Source of the DNA: VAZQ01 sp963721005
Lineage (GTDB): Bacteria > Pseudomonadota > Alphaproteobacteria > Rhizobiales > Xanthobacteraceae
Length of the DNA: 64,000 nt
Direction of reading: 5' to 3'
Assembly: GCA_963721005.1 (NCBI GenBank)
Contig: CAVRHR010000007.1
Coordinates: 682,001 to 746,000, forward strand
Below are positions 37,187-44,661 of the stretch, in pieces (position 1 is the stretch's first letter; each line of letters begins with the position of its first letter). A program made the translations under genes and the position numbers. The notes below the pieces were generated by a model that did no database searches, was not told the origin of the DNA, and was given only the letters and a program-made list of their open reading frames with translations.

Positions 37187-37723
37187 TCATGGCTCGAGCG
37201 CGGCGTCCCAATAGAGATAGTCGCGCCAGGTCTCGTGCAGGTAGTTCGGCGGGAACGCCCGCTTGGCCGCGAGGAGCTCATGCGGCGTCGGCGCCCGCGG
37301 CACGCGCAGCGGCCTCATCGCGGTCGCGCTATCCTTGCGCTCGTTGCACGGCGAGCAGGCCGCGACCACGTTGTCCCAGGAGGTCGGGCCGCCGCGGCAC
37401 TTCGGGATCACGTGATCGAAGGTGAGATCGGCGCTGGCATGCCGCTCGCCGCAATACTGGCAGCGGAAGCGGTCGCGCAGGAACACGTTGAAGCGCGTGA
37501 ACGCCACATGCCGGGGTACCGGATGGTACTTGCGCAGCGCCAGCACCGACGGCAGCCGCATGGCGGTCGACGGGCTGCGCACGACCGTGTCGTATTCCTC
37601 GACCACGGCATGCGTCGCCTCGACCACCGCCTTGATGGCGCGGTCCCAGCGCAGCAGCGACAGCGGGAAGTAGCTCAGCGGCTGGAAGTCGGCGTTGAGC
37701 ACCAACGCCGGATGCGTGCACAT
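37187..37723 (-). CDS. HNH endonuclease family protein
   Basis: 178 residues. It has a zinc-knuckle HNH domain: CQYC (88-91), the DHVIPK catalytic segment (103-108, Asp-His), a WDNVV Asn near 118 and CSPCN (123-127), followed by the LHETWRDYLYW tail. The N-terminal 70 residues (LVLNADFQPLSYFPLSLLRW) are typical of free-standing bacterial HNH proteins whose substrates are unknown. ATG 37723 is preceded by GGAGACGG. It lies between tRNA-Pro(CGG) and tRNA-Arg(CCG) on the array strand, so it is probably carried on the array transcript. It could move the array, edit DNA or cut RNA; none of this is shown. Confidence 0.92.
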   Translation of the reverse strand: MCTHPALVLNADFQPLSYFPLSLLRWDRAIKAVVEATHAVVEEYDTVVRSPSTAMRLPSVLALRKYHPVPRHVAFTRFNVFLRDRFRCQYCGERHASADLTFDHVIPKCRGGPTSWDNVVAACSPCNERKDSATAMRPLRVPRAPTPHELLAAKRAFPPNYLHETWRDYLYWDAALEP

Positions 37724-37783
37724 GACACCGTCTCCTGGTTTGCGATGGGATGCGCCCGGCTCTCAAGCCGTGAGCGCGGCGAT

Positions 37784-37860
37784 TGGTCAGGGCGGCAGGC
37801 TTCGATCCTGCGACCTCTCGGTTCCGGGCCGAGGGCTCTACCAGACTGAGCTACACCCTG
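37784..37860 (-). tRNA. tRNA-Pro(CGG), C at position 33
   Basis: Acceptor CAGGGTG/CGCCCTG with the C1-G72 pair typical of proline, A73, encoded CCA. Stem CTCGG/CCGAG encloses CCCGGAA: anticodon CGG with C33. D arm GCTC...GAGC. Isolated between the HNH gene and the next cargo. Confidence 0.93.
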
Positions 37861-38152
37861 TTGAATTGGCGCGCGACGAGTGACGGCGACGCGCTGTATT
37901 GCTCCACCGCGGCGCGGTCCTGGCCCGCCCTTTTGCAACAATCAGGGCAGAGCGGGCACGATGTCCCACCCGACCATCGTGCCGTCGGCCGCAAATTCGT
38001 GTCATGGCTCAGGTGTCCCGGCAGCTCCCGCGCCATAGAGATGGCGGATTATACTGCGCCACCCTGCCCTACGGGCGGAATCCACTCGGAGCAGAGAAAC
38101 AGAACGTTAATCTACGCAACCTAACATGCGCACGATCTTGGGGAAGGCACAC
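37861..38152. other. Spacer after tRNA-Pro(CGG)
   Basis: About 290 bp. It opens with a ttgaattgg CCA-type junction but no tRNA body could be built behind it. The plus-strand DUF805-like gene starts at its far end. Nothing else is supported. Confidence 0.4.
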
Positions 38153-38752
38153 ATGCTTTCATCGCCCATCGGACGCCTTGGGTTCTTTCTCTACTCAGTT
38201 GCGATTTCGATCGCCGAACTGATCGCCGTGGCACTATGCGTCGCAGCGACAATGGGTTTTGATGGATTCGTCCACTCAAAGCCGGGACCTTCGCGTGAAG
38301 GTCTGGCACTGGCGAGCTTCGTGGTGATGATGGTGTTTGTCGTGGCACGCACGAACATCACGTGGCGTCGCCGAAACGATGCAGATCTCAGCAAGTGGTT
38401 GGTCGTGCCATATATTGTCTTCCTCGCGTTGCTTGCTGCGCTGCAAGCGGCGACGCTTTTGATCTACGACTTCAAAACCGGCAACACCAACATCGGGCTC
38501 GGCATCCTCTCAACCGCCCTGTTTGCCTTGTGGTTTCGCATCTGCTTGGCGAGTCCCAAAGGAAGGCCGTTCGATCCGGACTCGTTTTTGACCGCGGAGG
38601 GGTTCGGCGAGGGCCCGAGCGGCGGGTTTAGGCAGGCGACAACTGCAAGCGTTTCGGCCGGAACCTCGATGAGATCGACTCCCCTAACCGTCAGCGTCCG
38701 CGGACACAGCAATGCAGGCGGCATCGCCTTCGGGAAACGCGGGCGAAGCTGA
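38153..38752 (+). CDS. DUF805-like membrane protein
   Basis: 199 residues from ATG 38153, preceded by GGGAAGG. The first 120 residues hold three to four hydrophobic helices (LGFFLYSVAISIAELIAVAL near 9, LASFVVMMVFVVA near 54, WLVVPYIVFLALLAALQAA near 82) with the short WRRRNDADLSKW loop that recalls the RLHDxxxSGW loop of DUF805 proteins. The last 70 residues are polar. Base composition is lower in GC than the core genes. Assignment to DUF805 is by helix layout and is tentative. Confidence 0.6.
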   Translation: MLSSPIGRLGFFLYSVAISIAELIAVALCVAATMGFDGFVHSKPGPSREGLALASFVVMMVFVVARTNITWRRRNDADLSKWLVVPYIVFLALLAALQAATLLIYDFKTGNTNIGLGILSTALFALWFRICLASPKGRPFDPDSFLTAEGFGEGPSGGFRQATTASVSAGTSMRSTPLTVSVRGHSNAGGIAFGKRGRS

Positions 38753-39047
38753 GAAACGCCGGAGGGACTTGGCGATGCCAGCTTGTACTGAATTGGCGCG
38801 CCACGGTCGATGAAGATGGGCACTACTGCTTCGCCGTGCCCCTATGATGCCGCACCCGCCACGCGCTCCAATCGGCAAATCTGCGCCGACCTGCGATCTT
38901 ACCCTACGCCTCGTGGCCGGGCGCCTTGCCGACATCGCAAGATGTCCGCTTTCCCTTCGGTACCGGCTGTACCAATCGATCCGAGGGCGACGTGATGGGC
39001 CATAAGCGGTCATTGGTCAGGGCACGTTAAGGCATCTACACAGTTCC
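38753..39047. other. Spacer with array remnants
   Basis: 295 bp. At 38789 a gaattggcgcg segment matches the junction at 37864-37872, and at 39014-39023 tggtcagggc matches the 3' end (CCA, A73, acceptor) of the two tRNA-Pro genes. These look like scars of lost tRNA genes. No intact tRNA or gene is visible. Confidence 0.5.
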
Positions 39048-39974
39048 TCAGCGCCGAGCGGAAAAGTCCTTCGCTGATCTTTTCACCAGATTCAAAAATT
39101 GCCCAACTGCTGGCGAGTGGTCACCCTTTCGCGTTACGATGTTTAGAGACGCCTTCGGAATCGGGTACCCCTTAAGCCGACGATATTCCACACCATCTAC
39201 ATGCATCCGTTGCACCGATGCTGGCACGAGGGAAATGCCGAGTCCGGTAGCAACGAGGCTCAGCGTCGACGTGAAGCGAGAGGCCCCCTGGCCAAGACGC
39301 GGATTGAAGCCAGCAGTGCGACAGGCCATTATCGTAGCGTCACCCATTCCGGTTTCAGGAGAGCCATAGAGAAGAAATGTCTCGCGAGCGAGATGCTTCA
39401 AGGAGAGCCCCGTTTCGGTGCTACCCTTGCTCCGAGCCAGCGGATGGTCGCCGGGCAGTGCGACCACCATCGGTTCTTCCAGCAGTTGAGTAATAACGAG
39501 GCCCTCAGGTTCGGCGATGGACATTCGAATAAAGGCAGCATCAACGCGCTCAGCCTGTAGATGCTCGACAAGTTCGCGGCTTAGCCACTCCTCCAATCGC
39601 AAAAACACCAGAGGAAACGCATCGTGAAAGGCGCGGATGACGCGCGGTACGAACGGATGGAAAGGACTCATCGCCGAAAGGCCTACGCAGATTCGCCCTT
39701 GCTCGCCCCGCGCAGTGCGCCGCGTCGTCTCAAACATTCGGTCGAGATGCTCAAGAATCGCCTTCGCGTTGTCAAAGAACACACGCCCTGCCTCAGTTAG
39801 TTCCACGCCTCGCGGTTTTCGGCGAACCAATTGGACGTTGAGTTCCCTTTCGATCGCTTTGATCCTCTGACTTAGCGGCGGCTGCTGCATACCCAGCCGT
39901 TCCGCGGCCCGCGTTATGTGTTCTTCTTCAGCTACGGCAATGAAATATCGTAGGTGCCTCAACTCCATCGTCAT
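39048..39974 (-). CDS. LysR-type transcriptional regulator
   Basis: 308 residues, intact. The N-terminal helix-turn-helix (MELRHLRYFIAVAEEEHITR, then AAERLGMQQPPLSQRI at 28-43) is of the CatR/BenM kind, followed by a two-lobed effector domain (RICVGLSAMSPFHPFVP, VDAAFIRMS, EEPMVVALPGDHPLA). It binds DNA as a tetramer and responds to an aromatic or carboxylic effector in relatives. It is divergent from the Bug protein gene at 40152 with 177 bp between, the classic arrangement for regulator and target. A TATCTCCACTGATA dyad at about 39975 may be part of its operator. Confidence 0.94.
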   Translation of the reverse strand: MTMELRHLRYFIAVAEEEHITRAAERLGMQQPPLSQRIKAIERELNVQLVRRKPRGVELTEAGRVFFDNAKAILEHLDRMFETTRRTARGEQGRICVGLSAMSPFHPFVPRVIRAFHDAFPLVFLRLEEWLSRELVEHLQAERVDAAFIRMSIAEPEGLVITQLLEEPMVVALPGDHPLARSKGSTETGLSLKHLARETFLLYGSPETGMGDATIMACRTAGFNPRLGQGASRFTSTLSLVATGLGISLVPASVQRMHVDGVEYRRLKGYPIPKASLNIVTRKGDHSPAVGQFLNLVKRSAKDFSARR

Positions 39975-40151
39975 ATCTCCACTGATATGAGTTTTGGATA
40001 AAGCATATTATGGCTAGTGACGCCTGGGAAGCGTACGTTTACCAGCGCTCGGCGACCGCAATCGGCAGCCCGCATGTCCGTCCCGAACCGGAACGGCAAC
40101 GGGTCGGTGGGTGGCAAACGGTCTCGTGGCGAGCACACTTTGGCGGACCAG

Positions 40152-41129
40152 ATGAAGCTTCTCCGACGGGAATTTCTTCAAATTGCAGCGGGCGCTGCCG
40201 CACTCCCGGCGATATCGCGGCTAGCGCTGGCGCAGGTCTATCCGACGCAGGCGGTGCGGGTCATCGTTCCGTTTCCACCAGCCGGAGGGACCGACATTCT
40301 CGCGCGGCTGATGGGGCAATGGCTGTCAGAGCGGCTTGGCCGACAATTTGTCATTGAGAATCGATCCGGCGCAAGCACCAATCTCGGCACGGAGGTCGTC
40401 GTGCGTGCGCCACCGGACGGATATACCCTTCTCGTGGTCGACACTTCACCGGCGATTAACGCGACCTTTTACGACAATCTAAATTTCAAATTCACCCGCG
40501 ACATTGCGCCGGTCGCGGGCCTTATCCGTCAGCCTCTCGTGATGCAAGTGAACCCGTCCTTATCGGCCAGAACTGTGCCCGAATTTATCGCCTATGCCAA
40601 AGCCAATCCGGGTAGAATCAATATGGCGTCGGCAGGCAACGGGAACGTCTCCCATGTGGCTGGCGAGTTGTTCAAGGTGATGACAGGCGTTGAGATGGTT
40701 CACGTGCCGTATCGTGGCACGGGCCCTGCGGTGACCGATCTTCTTGGTGGACAGGTGCAGGTATTTTTCGGCTCCATGGCCGCGTCGATCGAATATATCA
40801 AGGCCGGCAAACTCCGTGCGTTGGCGGTCAGCACCGCAACACGCTCGGAGGCACTCCCAGATATTCCAACAGTTGGTGATTTCGTGCCCGGGTACGAGGC
40901 CAGTGTTTGGTATGGTGTCGGTGCACCGAAGAACACACCGAACAACATCATCGAGAAGCTCAATAAGGAGATCGACGCGGCTCTCACCGATCCCAAAATG
41001 GAGGCACGGCTTGCCGACCTGGGGGGCACGACGCTTACCGGGTCTCCCTCCGAATTCGGCAAACTCATCGCCAACGAAACGGAAAAATGGGCCAAGGTGG
41101 TGAAGTTTGCGGGGCTCAAGGCGGACTAA
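40152..41129 (+). CDS. Bug/TctC-type periplasmic binding protein
   Basis: 325 residues, intact. Signal RREFLQIAAGAAALPA, then VYPTQAVRVIVPFPPAGGTD, PPDGYTLLVV, NMASAGNGNVSHVAGELFKV, HVPYRGTGPAVTDLLGGQ and PTVGDFVPGYEASVWYGV. A GTG-rich extension to 40017 is open but lacks signal character, so ATG 40152 is used. Probably regulated by the divergent LysR gene. Very similar along its whole length to the protein at 35163; both interrupt the tRNA array, so they may have arrived by duplication within it. Confidence 0.93.
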   Translation: MKLLRREFLQIAAGAAALPAISRLALAQVYPTQAVRVIVPFPPAGGTDILARLMGQWLSERLGRQFVIENRSGASTNLGTEVVVRAPPDGYTLLVVDTSPAINATFYDNLNFKFTRDIAPVAGLIRQPLVMQVNPSLSARTVPEFIAYAKANPGRINMASAGNGNVSHVAGELFKVMTGVEMVHVPYRGTGPAVTDLLGGQVQVFFGSMAASIEYIKAGKLRALAVSTATRSEALPDIPTVGDFVPGYEASVWYGVGAPKNTPNNIIEKLNKEIDAALTDPKMEARLADLGGTTLTGSPSEFGKLIANETEKWAKVVKFAGLKAD

Positions 41130-41623
41130 TCGACGACATAGTTGCTGCCAGACATTCCATAGTTCCCGGTACCTGGTTGCCGATCGCCCAATGACGGCTC
41201 CGGGTCATTTGCGTCCATATTGCCATGTCCGCTTGGTTGTCCGCTATCCACGATACCGGGCATTGACGACGCCGAACCGAGAAACCCATCCGCTTGTCAC
41301 CTGTGTTCGACCTGCAAACGATCAGCACATCCGTGGCAGCTATGGCGGCCTGACTCCGGTCGATTTGACGAACGTATTGTGCTATCCAGTTGCCAAGGGT
41401 CCGCACAGGCGCTGCAACGAGTCTGAACCCAAAGTGCTGCCTTGATGATCGGGCCGAGGGCGGCGGCTACCGTCGCGACCACCTCCGCGCGCTCGCGTAG
41501 CGCGTCGAGGTCGACATGAAAGAGGTTCGCATCATGGGGTCGAAAAGCGCGCTGCTGCGTACGATCGTCGCCGCGTCGAGCGCAAAAACGACAGGTTTTG
41601 CAGTGTCCAGTTTTGTGCCGAAG
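41130..41623. other. Spacer between the Bug gene and the last tRNA sub-array
   Basis: 494 bp. A minus-strand stretch around 41440-41560 reads like protein (HDANLFHVDLDALRERAEVV, ATVAAALGPII) and may be the remnant of a gene, but has no start or motif. The rest is featureless. Confidence 0.4.
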
Positions 41624-41651
41624 TGGCGCCCCGTACGGGACTCGAACCCGC
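41624..41651 (-). pseudogene. 3' fragment of a tRNA gene, possibly tRNA-Asp
   Basis: Encoded CCA, G73, 3' acceptor ACGGGGC and an intact T arm GCGGG-TTCGAGT-CCCGT, then the sequence breaks into the CCA junction of the next tRNA. The T arm and G73 match common tRNA-Asp sequences, and Asp is the only amino acid with no tRNA in the array; the identity is therefore a guess. Confidence 0.65.
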
Positions 41652-41654
41652 AAT

Positions 41655-41737
41655 TGGTGTCCACGGCCGGACTCGAACCGGCACGCGCAAGCGTCGCCCG
41701 TTCGAGGCGGCGCGTCCGCCGATTTCGCCATGCGGAG
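41655..41737 (-). tRNA. Leu-type (class II) tRNA, anticodon unclear
   Basis: A73, encoded CCA, D arm GCG...CGC and a long variable arm point to leucine. T stem GCCGG/CCGGC with loop TTCGAGT is good. Acceptor CTCCGCA/CGTGGAC pairs five of seven. The anticodon region CCGCCTCGAACGGGCG fits either stem CCGCC/GGCGA with loop TCGAACG (GAA) or a poorly paired CTCGAAC; no leucine anticodon appears. Probably degenerate or read with an error. Confidence 0.55.
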
Positions 41738-41744
41738 GTGAAAC

Positions 41745-41820
41745 TGGAGGGCACCCCCGGCCACGATCCGGGATCTCGCTGACTAAGAATCAACCGCTCT
41801 GCCAATTGAGCTAGGTGCCC
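41745..41820 (-). tRNA. tRNA-Lys(CTT)
   Basis: Acceptor GGGCACC/GGTGCCC, encoded CCA. Stem GTTGA/TCAGC encloses TTCTTAG, anticodon CTT with normal U33. U73 is unusual for Lys, where A or G is expected. T loop ATCGTGG is also atypical. 1 nt from tRNA-Lys(TTT). Confidence 0.88.
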
Positions 41821-41821
41821 G

Positions 41822-41904
41822 TGAACCCCGGAGGGCTCGAACCTCCTGCGGCGGGGTTAAAAGTCCCGTGCCCGGCCGATCCAGGCTATGTACGCTCGGG
41901 GTCC
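41822..41904 (-). tRNA. tRNA-Lys(TTT)-like, insertion before the D arm, no CCA
   Basis: Loop CTTTTAA, anticodon TTT with normal U33, on stem CGGGA/CCCCG (four pairs). T arm GGAGG-TTCGAGC-CCTCC is good. Acceptor GGACCCC/GGGGTTC pairs fully, but about 9 nt more than usual separate it from the D arm, giving an 83 nt molecule. The base after A73 starts CGG, so CCA is not encoded. Confidence 0.7.
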
Positions 41905-41908
41905 GGGA

Positions 41909-41930
41909 GACCCCGCGTTTTGAGCGGGTC
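41909..41930. repeat. Small hairpin in the array
   Basis: gaccccgc-gttttga-gcgggtc folds with one bulge, in the 48 bp gap between tRNA-Lys(TTT) and tRNA-Ile(GAT). Possibly a processing signal or a remnant of a tRNA arm. Confidence 0.45.
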
Positions 41931-41952
41931 GTTCATGATGAACCTCGTTGGT

Positions 41953-42027
41953 TGGTGGTAGAGGAAGGAATCGAACCTTCTGCCACTCGGTTATCGACCG
42001 AGGCCCTCGCCATTCGGACTCTCTACC
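41953..42027 (-). tRNA. tRNA-Ile(GAT), C at position 33
   Basis: Acceptor GGTAGAG/CTCTACC, A73, encoded CCA. Perfect stem CTCGG/CCGAG encloses TCGATAA: anticodon GAT with C33. T loop TTCGATT. Confidence 0.92.
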
Positions 42028-42082
42028 GTTGATGATGAAACGTTGACGATGCGTAACCTCCGGCCTCGCGCCGGCGGCATGT

Positions 42083-42159
42083 TGGTACTCCCGCTCCGAT
42101 TCGAACGGAGGAATGCCTGCGTGTAAGACAGGTGCCTTGGGCCGCTTGGCGACGGGAGC
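42083..42159 (-). tRNA. tRNA-Val(TAC)
   Basis: Acceptor GCTCCCG/CGGGAGT, A73, encoded CCA. Stem CCTGT/GCAGG encloses CTTACAC, anticodon TAC with normal U33. T loop TTCGAAT. Confidence 0.95.
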
Positions 42160-42178
42160 GTGAAGTTGATCAGCAATT

Positions 42179-42263
42179 TGGTGCGCACGGAGGGACTTGA
42201 ACCCCCACGGTGTTACCCGCCGCATTCTGAGTGCGGTGCGTCTTCCGGTTCCGCCACGCGCGC
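42179..42263 (-). tRNA. tRNA-Leu(CAG)
   Basis: Class II, A73, encoded CCA; acceptor GCGCGCG/CGTGCGC. Perfect stem CCGCA/TGCGG encloses CTCAGAA, anticodon CAG with normal U33. D arm GCG...CGC, variable arm present, T loop TTCAAGT. Confidence 0.95.
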
Positions 42264-42282
42264 AAAGCTTCGAAACGAGAGT

Positions 42283-42357
42283 TGGTGCCGGCAGGGTGAA
42301 TCGAACACCCGGCATCCGGCTTACGAGGGCGGCGGTCTACCACTGGCCTATGCCGGC
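42283..42357 (-). tRNA. tRNA-Thr(CGT)
   Basis: Acceptor GCCGGCA/TGCCGGC, A73, encoded CCA. Loop CTCGTAA, anticodon CGT with normal U33; stem CCGCC/GCCGG has one mismatch. First gene of the array in the direction of transcription, so the array promoter should lie above 42357. Confidence 0.93.
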
Positions 42358-42944
42358 ATTGTCAAATCCTTCGCCGAAACCAGAGCGCTCGCGCACGAGC
42401 GACCTACGGGCCGAAGGGGCGCCTTATGCACAAGGGCGCCATCCTGGACGTTCGCTTCGTTCGATCCTTGCGGATCGCAATTCATGCCGGCCTCGCGGCG
42501 GACAGCCGGGAGCACGGCGCGAGCCGCCTGCCGGCGGGCAGCGACAGGCGCAATGACCCTGCGGTCACGCATTGATTGGTCGGCTTGCTGGTGATCTTGC
42601 GGACCATCTGGTTCCTCCGCCGGTTGCGGAGGCCAATGGTCTCCGCGGGTTAAGCTGGTCTCGAGGCGCGCCCGGGTTCGGGCTGTTTCGTCTGTTGCAT
42701 GGAACCGCAACGGCACGCATACAGCCGGTCGCTCGGGCGATTGCTCGACCGGACGGCGGCTGACAGTGCGATATGTGTGCGTAGCGAAAACATGGGTTCC
42801 TCGACGAATGAGGCGCGGTGTGTGCCACGGATTTCGGACAAAATCAAGGCAACAAACAAACTTTCGCAATTTTGGCCAGTAACTTCGCTACCAAAACCTT
42901 TGCGCGTGCAGCAATTCAATCATTCCATCAGCGGCTTGCCGCCG
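42358..42944. other. Region upstream of the tRNA array
   Basis: 587 bp between the first array tRNA and the end of the alpha/beta hydrolase gene. It should hold the array promoter on the minus strand. A 41-codon minus-strand frame (MVRKITSKPTNQCVTAGSLR, from about 42607) exists without support. The 42790-42940 part is AT-richer (aaggcaacaaacaaactttcg), suitable for a promoter, but no clear hexamers were identified. Confidence 0.4.
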
Positions 42945-43743
42945 TCATGACGCGAGGAAAAATCGGCGCATCGTCGCCGCCACCGCATCGGGCGCCTGCA
43001 CCACCATGATGTGGCCGCTGTCGACGACGGCGACCTCGGCGCGGGCAAACAGGCCGGCGTAGCGCTCGACCTGCTCCGGCGGGCGCATCTGGTCGTGGCG
43101 GCCGGCGATGAGCAGGCAGCGGCATTCTATTTGTTGCAGCAGCGGCTCCAGCGCGACCTCGGCCAGCATCGCATTGGCGTGCGCGTAGCACACCGGATCG
43201 ATGGCGAGGAAACGGCCGCGGTGCTCGGCATAGGCTTGCGGATCGCCGCGGTCGTGCTGCGGATAGGTGCGCTCGAACACCATATCGACGATCGAGCGCA
43301 TGCCTTCCCGCTTGGCGGTCTGCGAGCGCTCCAGGAGATAATGCCGGCGGGCCGGATCGGTGCCGAGGCTCGGCGCGCACAGCGCCAGCGCCGCGACCTC
43401 TTGCGGATGGCGCAGCGCCAGGGCGGCCGCGATCGCCGCTCCCGACGCAATGCCGGCCACGTAATAGGGCGGCGCGAGCCTGGCGGTCTGTACGAACTCG
43501 ATGCGTGTCGGCCACCAGGTCGTCCAGGCCAAACGACGCCCGCACCTTCTCGGAAAGCCCGGCGCCGCGCTGATCGGCGCGCAGGATGCGGAAGTCCGCC
43601 TCGAGCGCCGGCACCACCTGATCGAAGCTCTCCAGCGTGCCGGCGAGCTCATGGATGAGCACCAGGCTGCGCGGACCGCGGCCGGAAACGCTGTAGTGAA
43701 GGCTGAGGTCCGGATATTCGGCGAACCCAAAATGGCGATCCAT
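42945..43743 (-). CDS. Alpha/beta hydrolase, one frameshift
   Basis: About 265 residues from ATG 43743. The N-terminus reads LHYSVSGRGPRSLVLIHELA, ESFDQVVPALEADFRILRAD and QRGAGLSEKV; after a frame change near 43505 come YYVAGIASGAAIAAALAL, where Ser sits in the nucleophile elbow G-I-A-S-G, CLLIAGRHDQMRPP (Asp) and VVDSGHIMVV (His). The full triad is encoded. It resembles 3-oxoadipate enol-lactonase-like hydrolases. It follows a second alpha/beta hydrolase gene by 5 bp, so they form an operon. Confidence 0.83.
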
Positions 43744-43748
43744 GGTGC

Positions 43749-44549
43749 TCAGCTTTTCGGCCACAGGGTGGAAGCGTAATCGATCAGGGCATCGCTGATG
43801 GCATCCGGCGCTTCGGCGACCGCCGCATGGCTGCAATTGCGAACCACCACGATGGTGACCCGGTCGCCCAGCGCCTGCTTGAACTCGGCCGCGTCCTCCC
43901 CGTGAGCGAGCGGGTCGTGATCCGGCTGCAGATAGAGTATCGGGGCCGCTCCGGCGGCGTAGTCCGCTTCGCGCGAGGTGCGGTCGCCGGCGATGCGCTG
44001 CGCCGCCAGCACGTCGGGATGCCAGCCTTCGAGCCATGCGCACGCATCGTTGCCGGGCGCGAAGAAGGCGAATTGCAGCGCCGCGAGCCGCTCGTCATCG
44101 GGAAGCGAAGGGTCGGCGCTCGCCCGGATGGCAGTCCTCACCTTGGGCGGGCTGGGCGCATGGCCCACATTGGCGGCGACTAGCGCCACGGCGCGCACCA
44201 GCTCGGGGCGGTCGGTCGCCAGCATGCGGGCGACCCGGTTGCCGAAAGCGTGACCCACCACGAAGGCGGGCCCGCCGCCGTCCTGCGCGATCAGGGCCGC
44301 CACGTCTGCCGCATAGTCGTGCAGATCAATGCCGGTCATCGGGCCGCGGCTTGCCCCGATGCCGCGCGGCTGCGGCCGCAGCACCCGGAATCCGGCGCCC
44401 GCCAGCCGCCGCGCGATCGGCTCGAAATCGCCGGCGCCGCGCCCGAGCGAAGGCAGCAGCACGATGCGCTGCCCACTGCCCTGCACCAGCACCTCGATCG
44501 CCACATCGCGGCGCCGGACCACGATGCGGGTTACGGTTTGCTCATTCAT
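43749..44549 (-). CDS. Alpha/beta hydrolase-fold protein with Ala in the nucleophile position
   Basis: 266 residues, intact. Fold motifs: IVLLPSLGRGAGDFEPIARR near 29, VLRPQPRGIGASRGP near 55 and PDHDPLAHGED with a C-terminal NCSHAAVAEAPD His. The elbow reads VVGHAFGNR (near 96-104), so the usual nucleophile Ser is Ala. Either another residue acts, as in non-hydrolytic members of the fold, or the protein is not an enzyme. Transcribed just ahead of the intact-triad paralogue at 42945; an unequal pair is possible. Confidence 0.85.
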   Translation of the reverse strand: MNEQTVTRIVVRRRDVAIEVLVQGSGQRIVLLPSLGRGAGDFEPIARRLAGAGFRVLRPQPRGIGASRGPMTGIDLHDYAADVAALIAQDGGGPAFVVGHAFGNRVARMLATDRPELVRAVALVAANVGHAPSPPKVRTAIRASADPSLPDDERLAALQFAFFAPGNDACAWLEGWHPDVLAAQRIAGDRTSREADYAAGAAPILYLQPDHDPLAHGEDAAEFKQALGDRVTIVVVRNCSHAAVAEAPDAISDALIDYASTLWPKS

Positions 44550-44661
44550 GGATTATTGCTTTCCTGCTCGCAGCCCATCTCATCTCGTCGCGATCCGACC
44601 AGAGCCCTGCGACCCGCGGCCATCTTGCGGCCGCATCCGGTCTGCGGCGATAAAGGCGTCC

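Noticed and set aside
38789..38880. Possible tRNA behind a gaattgg junction
   Set aside because: The following sequence gives no 7 bp acceptor, no T loop and no anticodon stem.
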